Origin: Periplaneta americana
Taxonomy: Eukaryota; Arthropoda; Insecta; Blattodea; Blattidae
Length of the DNA: 64,000 nucleotides
Direction of reading: 5' to 3'
Assembly: GCF_040183065.1 (NCBI RefSeq)
Contig: NC_091132.1
Location: forward strand, 159,314,102 to 159,378,101
Shown here: one piece after another, positions 21,848-32,994 of the stretch
How positions within the stretch are numbered: position 1 is the stretch's first letter
Layout: every line of letters begins with the position of its first letter
The notes under the pieces: generated by a model
Seen by the model: only the letters and a program-made list of their open reading frames with translations
Database searches by the model: none
Told to the model about the DNA's origin: nothing
Made by a program: the position numbers and the translations under genes

Positions 21848-21853
21848 GTAAGT
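21848..21853 (+). other. 5' splice donor GTAAGT
   Basis: An exact consensus donor following ...TTTAGGC. It defines a 1,410-nt candidate intron ending at 23,257. Confidence 0.65.
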
Positions 21854-22239
21854 AAATATAAAATTTTATGTCTCAGAGCCATTTTCAGATTGATCACCCT
21901 CGGCGTCTTCCTTTGTTTCTGTTACAGTAATAGTGCTTACATTATGTGCACTCCTTAAAGTTACCAACAATTAAAACTTTCATTTTGTTTGGCGCTTTTT
22001 TTCTTTATGTGCTAAAAATATATCTGAATCTCACACTCGGTCCCTTCGTTTCACTCAATGTCGCTACAATTAAGCACGTGTGCTTGTAATTTTCATTTAA
22101 TTCTTTTGTTTCCGAACAAGTACATCATGCTTAGAAATATTTGGAGCTGTATATTGTGAATTAATCATAGTTTTATTGCTAAGCAACAGGAAAGGGATGT
22201 TCTTTCTTCTGTTCTTATTTTTTTCACACTTTCGTCGCA
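21854..22239. other. Intronic sequence, no feature recognised
   Basis: AT-rich and unique; lies between the candidate donor and the start of duplication copy 2. Confidence 0.4.
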
Positions 22240-22254
22240 ACAAATCTCTCGTAA

Positions 22255-22745
22255 AATGTTTAGAAGACAAAATTTTAGAAAGTCTTAATGAATTTACATA
22301 TCTTGGCTAGAAATTAATATTTGATTTGATTATGAGCAAAATTGTAAACTACTCCAAAATTATGGGAATAATCAACAGGATAATGCAACCTTCCATTTTA
22401 CGAAAGTCCCTATAACACGCCTTTAGTTAATCTTGTACACTGTTATGGTTGTGAGGCATGAACATTAAGGCCGGTGGATGAAAGCAGAATAAAAATAACG
22501 AAATTAGATTTATACGAAGAACAGCTTGCTATACAAAATGGAACCACAAACACAACGACGAAGTAGGAAAGAGCTTGATCTGGAATCAGTATTCCATTTC
22601 ATACAGAAATATCAGAACAATTGGAAGAACCATTTGCGACGTATGAGATCCCACAGAATCCCGAAAGCTATACTTCACTATAAGTCTATGGAAGAGATCT
22701 CTGGGACGACCCAAAAAGAGGGGGGGAATTCATCTTCATTGTGAG
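22255..22745 (+). pseudogene. Decayed LINE C-terminal fragment, copy 2
   Basis: The same LINE debris as at 20,620-21,110, carried here by the segmental duplication and further decayed. No reverse transcriptase core remains in this copy. Confidence 0.6.
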
Positions 22746-23238
22746 ATCGTAATAGTCCACATGGCCTAATAGGCTATTTGTATAGCTGCTGATGATGATT
22801 AATCCAGGTAGGTAGAGGTATTTGGGAATGCTTCTGTTGTGCAGTAACAAAAGCATAGTGTGGTTGTTTTGATTTTTCCACACCCACATTGCATATTCAA
22901 AGAATTCCCCGACACCGAGTACAGTTAAGATATAAATATTATGTGATAAACAATTCAGAATATTTTTTACAAAATATGCGAATTTGGGGCTGTGTGCCAC
23001 AAAATACTAAAAATATTGCATGCTCATTACTCTATTATGTAGAAGAACGCCTGAAATATGCAAAAATATGCAGAATTAATTTGGAATATTCGTCATTACA
23101 GTAGTTCAAAATATGTATAAAATGATTTTGTATGACTTCCAAATGGACAGTTAAACTATGCAATTGCATACGAATCGTGGCCCTATTAATGTTATCACTG
23201 AAAGACAGTGAATGCAATGACTCATGCTTAACGATCAA

Positions 23239-23257
23239 GTTTATTTTTATGTTGCAG
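23239..23257 (+). other. 3' splice acceptor of the giant repeat exon
   Basis: TTTATTTTTATGTTGCAG sits immediately before the change from AT-rich unique DNA to the C/A-rich array at 23,258. Confidence 0.65.
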
Positions 23258-26200
23258 GGTTCTCGAAAGCCAGGACAGCTCCCATACCACCCTTACCAGC
23301 TCCCATCGCCAGTTCCCATGCCTTATCCCATACCAGTGATCCCATGGCAGTTCCCATGCCGGATTCCATGCCATATCCTATTACCAGCTCCCATGTAACA
23401 TATATTGCGAGGACCCATGCCAGATCCATTGCAAAATCTGATGCGAGCTCTCATACCAGCGATTCCATGTCAGCTACCATAATAGATCTCATGCCAGACC
23501 CCATGCCAGGTCCCATGACAGACCCCCTGCCAGCACCAATGCCAGATCCCATGCCAACCCGTCTGAGGGTTGAAATTGAAATTGCCATGCTTCGTGCCAG
23601 TATAGGTGCCTCCATAGGTGCCTTAGATGTCAGGCTAGTTCCCATGCCAGCTCGCATTCCTGATGACATGCCATCTCCCATGCTAGGTTTCATGCCAGCC
23701 CCCCTGCAAGTTGACATTCAAATTGTCATGCTATATGCCATGATAAGTCCCTGTACAGGTGCCTTAGATGTAATGCTAGGTCCCATGCCAGCTCCCATTT
23801 CAGCTGACATGCCACCTATCATACTAGGTATGATGCTAGATAACATACCAACAGCCATGCTGGATGCCATGCCAGCTGACATACTAGCTGCCCTTCTAGT
23901 TATGCCAGCCTCGATCCTAGCTGCCGTGGCAGCTCCCATGTTAGCCGCCATGCCGGCTATCATGACAGATCCCATGCCAGTTCCCACGCCAGCCCCTATA
24001 CCAACTATTATGCCAACTCCCATGCCACCCCCCCTGCCAGGTCCCACGCCAGCCCCCATGCCAGCTTCCATGCTAGCCCCCATGCCGGATCCCATGCCAG
24101 CCCCTATGCCAGCTCCCCTGCCACATCCCTTACCAGCCAATTTGCGACTTGACATTCAATTTGCCATGCTTCGTGCCAGGATAAGTGCCTTAGATGTCAT
24201 GCGAGCTCCCATACCAGTCCTTCCAGCTCCCATGCCAGGCCCTATGGCTGCAACCCTGCTAGGTCCAATGCCAGCCCACATGCTAGATCCCATGCCAGCC
24301 ACCCTGCCAGTTGACATTCAATTTACCATGCGTCGTGCCAGGATACGTGCCTGTATAGGTGCCTTAGATGTCATGCTAGGTCCCATGTCAGCTCCCATTC
24401 CAACTGACATGCAAGCTGACATGCCATCCCCCATGCCAGATTCAATGCCAGCCCCTATTCCAGCTCCTATGTCAGCTCCCATGCCAGGTAACATACCGCC
24501 AGCAATGCTGAATGCCATGCCTGGTGAAATACCAGCTGCCGTTCTAGTTCACATGTCCGCCTCGATCCTAGCTGCCGTGCCCACTTCCACGCTAGCTCTC
24601 ATGCCAGCCCCCCTGCCAGCTCCCACCCCACACACAATATCAGTTCCCATACCAGACCCCATACAGGCTCGCACGCCAGACACCATGTCAGTTCAAATGC
24701 GAGACACCGTGCCAGCTCACATGGCAGCTCCCATGCCAGCCATTCTGCCACTTGACATTCAATTTGCCATGCTACGTGCCAGGATAAGTGCCTTAGATGT
24801 CATGCGAGGTCCCATGCCAGCCCCCTTGACAGGTCTCATGCCAGCCCCAACGCCAGCTCCCATAGCAGCCCCCCTGCCAGGTAACACACCTGCTCCCATG
24901 CCACGTCCCATTCCAGCCAATCTGACACTTGACATTCAATTTGCCATGCTTCGTGCCGGGATAAGTGCCTGCATAAGTGCCTTATATGTCATGCGAGGAC
25001 CCTTGCCAGTAACCCTTCCAGCTCCCATGCCAGCCTCCCTTCCAGCTCCCATGCCACCCTCCATGGCAGCACCCCTGCCAGATCCCATGCCAGCCCACCT
25101 GTTAGGTCCCATGCCATCCACCCTGCCAATTGACATTCAATTTGCCATGATTCATGCCAGGATACGTGCCTGTATAGGTGCCTTAGATGTCACGCGAGCT
25201 CCCTTGTCAGCTCCCATTCCAGCTGACATGCCAGGCCCCATGCCAGCTCCTATGACAGCTACAATATCAGATAACATACCACCAGTCATGCTGAATGCCA
25301 TGCCAGCTGAAATACCAGCTGCCGTTTTAGTTAACACGCCAGCCTCGATTCTAGCTGCCGTACCAGGTTCCACGCCAACGCCCATTCCAGCTCCCACGCC
25401 AGACTCCATGCCAGATCCAATGCCTGCCCCCATGCCAGCTCCCACGCCAGCCCCCATGCCTGCCCCCATGCCAACTCACATGCTAGACCCCATGCCAGGT
25501 CCCACGTCAGCCTCCATGCCAGCTCCCACACCAGCCCCCATGCCATCCCCCATGCCAGCTATTCTGCCAATTGCCATTCAATTTGCCATGATTCGTGCCA
25601 GGATAAGTGAATCCATAGGTGCCTTAGATGTCAGGCTAGGTCACATGCCCGATCCCACGCCAGCCTCCATGCCACCTCCCACACCAGCCCCCATGTCAGC
25701 CACCATGCCAGATTCCAAGCCATCTCCCATGCCAGCTATTCTTCAACTTTACATTCAATTAGCCATGAATCGTCCAAGGATAAGTAAATCCATAGGTGCC
25801 CTAGATGTCAGGCAAGGTTACATACCAGCCCTCAAGCCAGCTCCCACGTCAGCCTCCATGCCAGCCCCCAAACCAGCTCTCATACCAGCCCCCAAGCCCG
25901 CACCTATTCCAGGTCCCAAGCCATCCCCCAAGCCACCTCCCAAGCCAGCTCCCCATCCAACTCCCATTCCACCTAATAAGCTAGCCCTCAATCCATCACC
26001 CATGGGAGCTCAAAATGCAGCCCCCAAGCCAGCTCCCATTCGAGCCCCCAAGCCAACTCTCATTCCATCATCCAAGGCAGCCCCCAAGCCAGATCCCATT
26101 CCTGCTCCCAAGCCAGCTTCTAAGCCAGCCGGCAATTCAGCTCCCAAGCCAGCACACAATCCAAGTGCCATTCCACGTCTCAAGCCATTCGACAAGCCAG

Positions 26201-29200
26201 CTTCAATGGCAGCACGCAAGACAGCCACCAAGTCAGCACCCAAGCCAGCTCACATTCGAGCACCCAAGCCAACTCACATTCCAGCTCCCAAGCCAGCTCC
26301 CATGCCAGACGCCAAGCCACCTCCCATTCCTACTCCCAAGCCATCCCCAAAGACAGCCCCCAAGCCAGCTCCCAAGCCAGCCCCCAATCCAAATCCCAAG
26401 CCAGACCCCATTCCAGCCCCCAAGCCAGCCCCCAATCCACCTCCTATTCCTCCTCCCAGGCCAGAACCAAAGCCAGCTCCCATGGCAGCTCCACAGCTAC
26501 GTCCCATGCCAGCTATTCTGCCAATTGCCATTCTATTTGCCAAGCTTCGTGCCAGGATAAGTGAATCCATAGGTGCCTTAGATGTCAGGCTAGGTCACAT
26601 TCCCGATCCCACGCCAGCCTCCATGCCACCTCCCACACCAGCCCCCATGTCAGCCACCATGCCAGATTCCAAGCCATCTCCCATGCCAGCTATTCTTCAA
26701 CTTTACATTCAATTAGCCATGAATCGTCCAAGCATAAGTAAATCCATAGGTGCCCTAGATGTCAGGCAAGGTTACATGCCAGCCCTCAAGCCAGCTCCCA
26801 CGTCAGCCTCCATGCCAGCCCCCAAACCAGCTCTCATACCAGCCCCCAAGCCCGCACCTATTCCAGGTCCCAAGCCATCCCCCAAGCCACCTCCCAAGCC
26901 AGCCCCCCATCCAACTCCCATTCCACCTAATAAGCTAGCCCTCAATCCATCACCCATGGGAGCTCAAAATGCAGCCCCCAAGCCAGCTCCCATTCGAGCC
27001 CCCAAGCCAAATCTCATTCCATCATCCAAGGCAGCCCCCAAGCCAGATCCCATTCCTGCTCCCAAGCCAGCTTCTAAGCCAGCCGGCAATTCAGCTCCCA
27101 AGCCAGCACACAATCCTAGTGCCATTCCACGTCTCAAGCCATTCGACAAGCCAGCTTCAATGGCAGCACGCAAGACAGCCACCAAGTCAGCACCCAAGCC
27201 AGCTCACATTCGAGCACCCAAGCCAACTCACATTCCAGCTCCCAAGCCAGCTCCCATGCCAGACGCCAAGCCACTTCCCATTCCTACTCCCAAGCCATCC
27301 CCAAAGACAGCCCCCAAGCCAGCTCCCAAGCCAGCCCCCAATCCAAATCCCAAGCCAGACCCCATTCCAGCCCCCAAGCCAGCCCCCAATCCACCTCCTA
27401 TTCCTCCTCCCAGGCCAGAACCAAAGCCAGCTCCCATGGCAGCTCCACAGCTACGTCCCATGCCAGCTATTCTGCCAATTGCCATTCAATTTGCCAAGCT
27501 TCGTGCCAGGATAAGTGAATCCATAGGTGCCTTAGATGTCAGGCTAGGTCACATTCCCGATCCCACGCCAGCCTCCATGCCACCTCCCACACCAGCCCCC
27601 ATGTCAGCCACCATGCCAGATTCCAAGCCATCTCCCATGCCAGCTATTCTTCAACTTTACATGCAATTACTCATGAATCGTCCAAGGATAAGTAAATCCA
27701 TAGGTGCCCTAGATGTCAGGCAAGGTTACATGCCAGCCCTCAAGCGAGCTCCCACGTCAGCCTCCATGCCAATCCCCAAACCAGCTCTCATACCAGCCCC
27801 CAAGCCCGCACCTATTCCAGGTCCCAAGCCAGCCTCCCATCCAACTCCCATTCCACCTAATAAACTAGCCCTCAACCCATCACCCATGGGAGCTCAAAAT
27901 GCAGCCCCCAAGCCAGCTCCCATTCGTGCCCCCAAGCCAACTCTCATTCCATCACCCGAGGCAGCCCCCAAGCCAGTTCCCATTCCTGCTCCCAAGCCAG
28001 CTTCTAAGCCAGCCGCCAATTCCGCTCCCAAGCCTGCCCACAATCCAAGTGCCATTCCACGTCCCAAGCCATTCGACAAGCCAGCTTCAATGGCAGCACC
28101 CAAGACAGCTACCAAGTCAGCACCCAAGCCAGCTCACATTCGAGCACCCAAGCCAACTCACATTCCAGCTCCCAAGCCAGCTCCCATGCCAGACGCCAAG
28201 CCACCTCCCATTCCTACTGCCAAGCCATCCTCAAAGACAGTCCCCAAGACAGCTCCCAAGCCAGCCCCCAATGCAACTCCCAAGCCAGACCCCATTCCAG
28301 CCCCCAAGCCAGCCCCCAATCCACCTCCCATTCCACCTCCCGTGCCAGCACCAAAGACAGCTCCCAATCCAGCCCCCAAATCACCCCACAAACCAGCACC
28401 CATTCGAGGCCCCAAGCCAACTCGCATTCCATCACACAAGCAAGCTCCAATGCCAGATCCCAAGCCAGCCGTCAAACCAGCTCCTAAGCCAGGACCCAAG
28501 CCATTCCCCAAGCCACATTCCATGCCAGCCCACAAGCCAACCCCCATGCAAGCCCCCACGCCAGGTCCCAAGCCATCCCCCAAGCTAGACCCCAAGTCAG
28601 CCCCCAAGCCAGCTACCATTCGAGCCCCCAAGCCAACTCCCATTCCATCTCCCAAGCCATCGCACAAGCCAGCTCCCAAGCCACCTTCCAAGCCATCCCC
28701 CAAGACAGCTCCCAAGCCAGCTCCCAAGCCATCCCCTAAGCCAGATCCCAAGCCTTCCCCCAAGCCAGCCCCCAAGTCAGCCCTCAAGCCAGCTCCCATT
28801 CGAGCCCCCAAGCCAACTCCTATTCCAGAACCTAAACCAGCTGCCATGCCAGCCCACAAGCCTGATCCCAATCCAGCCTCCAATCCAGCTCCCAAGCCAG
28901 CCCCCAAGTCAGCCCCCAAGCCAACTTCCAAGCCAGCCTCCAATTTACGTCCCATGCCAGCTATTCTGCCACTTGATATTCAATTTGCCATGCTTCGTGC
29001 CAGGATAAGTGAATCCATAGGTGCCTTAGATGTCAGGCTTGGTCACATGCCAGCTCTCACGTCAGCCTCCATGACAGAACACACTCCAGCCCCCATTCCA
29101 GCCCCCATGCCATTAACCATGCCAGCTCCAGTGCCACGTTCCACGCCAGTTATTCTGCCACTTGACATTCAATTTGCCATGCTTCGTGCCAGGATAAGTG

Positions 29201-31017
29201 AATCCATAGGTGCCCTAGATCTGAGGCTAGCTCACATGCCAGCCTCCATGCCAACTCCCACTTCAGCTTCCATCCCAGCCCCCAAGCCAGCTCCTATTCC
29301 AGCTCCCAAATCATCCCTAAAGCGAGCTCCCAAGCCAGCCCCCAATCCATCACCCATTACACCTCCAGAGCCATACCCCAAGCCAGCTACTAAGCCAGTC
29401 CCCAAGTCAACTCCCAAGTCAGTTCCAAATCCAACTGCCATTCCACATCTCAAACCATTCCCCAAGCTAGCTCCCATGGCAGCTCCCAAGCCAGCAACCA
29501 AGATAGTCCCCAAGACAACTCCCATTCCAACACCCAAGCCAGATCCCATGCCAGCCTACAAGCGAGCTCCCAAGAAAGCCCCCAAGCCAGCTCCCAAGCC
29601 ATCCCCCAAGCCAGCTCCGAAGCCATCCCCGAAGCAAGCTCGCAAGCCAGCACCCAAGCCAACACATAAGTCAGTCCCGAAGCCCATTCGAGCCCGCAAG
29701 GCAATTTCCATTCCAGCACACAACCAAGCTCCCATGCCAGCCCCCAAGTCTCCTCCCAATCCAGCTCCCAAGCCATTCCCAAAGCCAGACCACAAAACAG
29801 CTCCCAAGCCTGCCACCAAGCCATCCCCCAAGCCAGCTTCCAACCCAGCCCCCAAGCCAACTCCCAAGTTTTTCCGCAAGCCAGCTCGGAAGCCATCCCC
29901 CAAGCCAGCTCCCAAGCCAACCCCCAAGACAAGCCCCAAGCCATCCCTCAAGCCAACTCACAAGCCAACCCCCAAGCCAGTCCCCAAGCCAGCGATCACG
30001 CTAGCACCCAAACCATCCCCCAAGCGAGCTTACAAGCCAGATCCCAAGCCAGCACCGAAGTCAGCCCTCGAGCCAGCTTACATTCGAGCACCCAATCCAA
30101 CTTCCATTCCCACACTCAAGCCAGCTACCATGCCAACCCACAAGCCAACTCCCAAGACAGGCCCAATTGCAGCTCCCAAACCATCACTCAATCCAGCTCC
30201 CAAGCCATCACCCAAGCCAGTTCGCAAGCCAGCCCCCAAGCCAAGCACCAAAACAGGCCCGAAGCCAGCTCCCATTCGAGCCCGCAAGGCAACTTCCATT
30301 CCGGCACCCAAACCAGCTCCCATGCCAGCCCCCAAGCCTGCTCCCATTCCAGCTCCCAATTCATCCCACAAGCCAGCCCGCAAGACAGCTCCCAAGCCAG
30401 CCAAAAAGCCATCCCCCAAACTAGCCCCCAAGCCATCCCCCATGCCAGCTCCGAAGCCATCAACCAAGCCATACACCAAGCAAGCTCCCAAGCCAGCTCG
30501 CAAGCCAGCCCCCAAACCAAACCTCAAATCAGCTCTGAAGCCAGCTCCCATTCCAGAACACAAACCATCTACCATGCCAGCCCCCAAGACTGCTCCCAGT
30601 GCAGCTCCCAAGCCTTTCTCCAAGCCAGCCCTCGAGACAGATCCCAAGCCGGCTTCGAAGCCATCCCCCAAGCCACCTCTCAAGACTTCCCCCAAGCCAG
30701 CTCCGATGCCATCCCCCAAGACAGCTCCTATCCCAGCCCCCAAGCCAGCGCTCAAGGTATCACTCAAGCTATCCCCCAAGACAGCTCACAAGCCAGCTCC
30801 CAAGCCAGCCCTCAAGCCTGCTCTCATTCGAACCCCCAAGTCAACTTCCATTTCAGTGCGCAAGCCAGCTCCCATGCCAACCCACAATCCTGCACCCAAG
30901 CCAGCTCCCATGACAGCCACAAACCAGCTCCCAAACCAGCCCCCAAGAAAGCTCTCAAGCCTTCCCCTAAGCCATTTGACAAGCAATGCTCCAAGCCAGC
31001 CCCCAAGACAGCGCTAA
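23258..31017 (+). CDS. Giant Pro-rich tetrapeptide-repeat exon, 2,585 codons
   Basis: One frame is open from the acceptor to TAA 31,015-31,017. After ~45 irregular Pro-rich residues it becomes P-M-P-A / P-M-P-x tetrapeptides (to about 25.75 kb), then P-K-P-A / P-x-P-K tetrapeptides. A 25-residue module (start LPLDIQFAM, end ESIGALDVRL) interrupts it 15 times. There is no signal peptide, membrane segment or known fold; the chain should be extended and polyproline-like, Met-rich then strongly basic. It joins exon 21,647-21,847 in phase. The frame ends through a one-base slip near 30,918; the tetrapeptide frame itself continues. The 12-bp repeat lacks stops in all six frames, so openness alone is weak evidence. 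Lack of any frameshift over 7.7 kb, in contrast to the downstream array, supports coding more strongly. Alternatives are a non-coding minisatellite with a fortuitous frame, or a recently inactivated gene. Confidence 0.45.
25564..28345 (+). repeat. 954-bp higher-order unit in tandem (three copies, third partial)
   Basis: Units start at module copies 25,564, 26,518 and 27,472, exactly 954 bases apart. Each holds a module pair 177 bases apart, then a long P-K-P-A stretch including the non-repeat marker P-P-N-K-L-A-L-N-P-S-P-M-G. Units 1 and 2 are nearly identical. Unit 3 carries a 24-base deletion after about 27,830 and diverges beyond about 28,200. 954 is a multiple of 3, so the frame is kept. 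Confidence 0.9.
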
Positions 31018-32994
31018 AGCTATCCCCCAAGCTATCCCCCAAGTCAGCTTACAAGCTAGCTCCCAAGGCAGCCCTCAAATTAGCCCTCACGCCAGCTCCC
31101 ATTCGATCACCCAAGACAACTCCCGTTCCAGAACCCAAGACAACTCCCATGCCATGCCCCATGCCTGAACCCATTCGAGCACCCAAGTCATACCCCAAGA
31201 CTGTTCCCAAGCCAGCCACCAAGCCATCCCCAAAGCCAGCTTCCAAGTCAGGTCCCTTGCCATCCCCCAAGCCAGCTCCGAAGCCATCCCCCAAGCCAGC
31301 TACCAATCTAGCTCCCAAGCCCGCTCACAAACCAACCCCCAAGCTAGCACCAAAGCCTGCGCCCAAGCCAGCATCCAAGCTAGCTCCCAAACCATGCCCC
31401 AAGCCAGCTCACAAGCCTTCCCCCAAGACAGGTACCAAGCCAGCCCCCAAGCCATCCCCCAAGCTAGCTCGCAAACCAGCCCCCAAACCAGCTCCCAAGC
31501 TAGCCCCCAAACCAGCTCCCAAACCATACCCCAAAACATCCCCCAAGCCAGCTCCCAAGCCATCCCCAAAGCCAGCTCCTAAGCCAGCCCCCAAGACAGC
31601 AACCAAGCCATCACCCAAGCCACCTAACAATCCAAGCCGCAAGTCAGCCCTCAAGCCAGCTATTATTCGAACATCCAAGCCAACTCCCATTCCAGCTCCT
31701 AAGCCAGCTCACATGCCGGCCCACAAGCCAGCTCCCGATCCAGCCTCCAAGCCAGTTCCCAAGCCATCCCCCAAGCCAGTTCACAAGCCATCCCCAAAGC
31801 CAGCTCCCAAGCCTGCCACCAAGCCAGCCCCCAAACCAACTACCAAGCCAGCCTCCAATCCACGTCCCATGCCAACTATTCTGCCACTAGACATTCAATT
31901 TGCCATGCTTCGTGCCAGGATAAGCGAATCCATAGGTGCCTTAGATGTCAGGCTAGGTCACATGCCAGCTCCCACGTCAGTCTCCAAGGCACCTCCCACA
32001 CCAGCCCCCATGCCAGACTCCATGCCATCACTAATGCCAGCTCCCCTGCCTCGTCACACGCCAGCTATTCTGCCAATTGACATTCAATTTGCCAAGCTTC
32101 GTGCCAGGATAAGTGAATCCATAGGTGCTCTAGATGTCAGGCTAGGTCACATGCCATGCTCCATGCCAGCTCCCGCTTCAGATTCCATGCCAGCCCCCAA
32201 GCCCACTCCTATTTCAACTTCCAAGCCAGCCCCTAATCCAACTCCCTTTCCACCACCCAAGCCACCTCCTCAGCCAGTCACCAAGTCAGCCGGCAATTCA
32301 GCTCCCAAGCCAGCTCCCAAACCAACAGCCATTACATCTCAAATCATTCCCTAAGCTAGTTGCCATGGCAGCTCCCTATCCAGCCCCCAAATCAGGCCCC
32401 AAGCCAGCTCCCATTCGAGCACCCAAGCCAACTCATATTCCTGCACTCAAAACAGCTCCCATGCCTGCTGCCAAGCCAACTTCCGAGCCATCTCCCAAGC
32501 AATTATCCAAGCCAGCCTTCAAGCGAGTTCCCAAGCCAGGCCCCAAGCCACCCCACAAGCCATCACCCATTCCAGCCCCCAAGCTATCACTCAAGCTAGC
32601 TCCCAACCCTGCAGCGAAGCCAGTTCCCAAGCAATCACCCAAGCCATCTCTCAAGCGAGCCCCCAATTCAGCCCACAAGCCAGCTCCCAATCCAAGTCCC
32701 AAGCCAACTCCCCAGCCTGCCTCCAAAGCATCCCGCGAGCCAGCCCCCAAGCAAGCTTCCAAGCCAGCCCCCAAGCCATCCCCCAAGCTAGCTCCCAAGC
32801 CATCACCCAAGCCAGCTCCAAATCTGGCACCCAAACCATCCCCCAAGCCAGCCCCCACGTCAGCCCTCAAGCCAGCTCCCAATCGAGCCCCAAAGAAATC
32901 TCCCATTCCAGCAACCAATCCAGCTCCCGTGCCACCCCACAAGCGAGCTCCCAAGACAGCCCCCAAGCCAACTCTCGAGCCAAGCCCCAAGTAA
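30918..32994 (+). pseudogene. Continuation of the P-K-P-A frame after one-base slips
   Basis: Near 30,911-30,920 one base is missing relative to the repeat phase, and the P-K-P-A reading resumes in the next frame, open to 32,354 (401 codons from its first Met at 31,149). A second missing base near 32,333 moves it back, and it runs to TAA 32,992-32,994. Two module copies (31,881-31,955 and 32,070-32,144) lie in phase here. If the slips are sequencing or assembly errors, the coding frame would extend to about 3,240 codons. If real, this part is untranslated or the gene is broken. Confidence 0.4.

Larger units (their letters stand above)
20600..22239 (+). repeat. Tandem segmental duplication, copy 1 (~1.63 kb)
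   Basis: This region carries LINE debris, a unique AT-rich segment, a splice acceptor and exon 21,647-21,847. Copy 2 begins near 22,240. Matching landmarks include CACATGGCCTAATAGGCT (21,118 and 22,758), CACACCCACATTGCATAT (21,249 and 22,882), TTAATTTGGAATATTCGTCATTAC (21,464 and 23,075), and CATGCTTAACGATCAAGTTTATTTT before each acceptor. The offset drifts from ~1,645 to 1,611 through small indels; identity looks like about 80-90 percent by eye. Confidence 0.85.
22240..23257 (+). repeat. Tandem segmental duplication, copy 2
   Basis: Homologous to about 20,600-21,646 and ends at the equivalent splice acceptor (TTATTTTTATGTTGCAG). The homology places the start of the giant repeat exon at the same position as the start of exon 21,647, implying the two exons arose by duplication. 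Confidence 0.85.
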
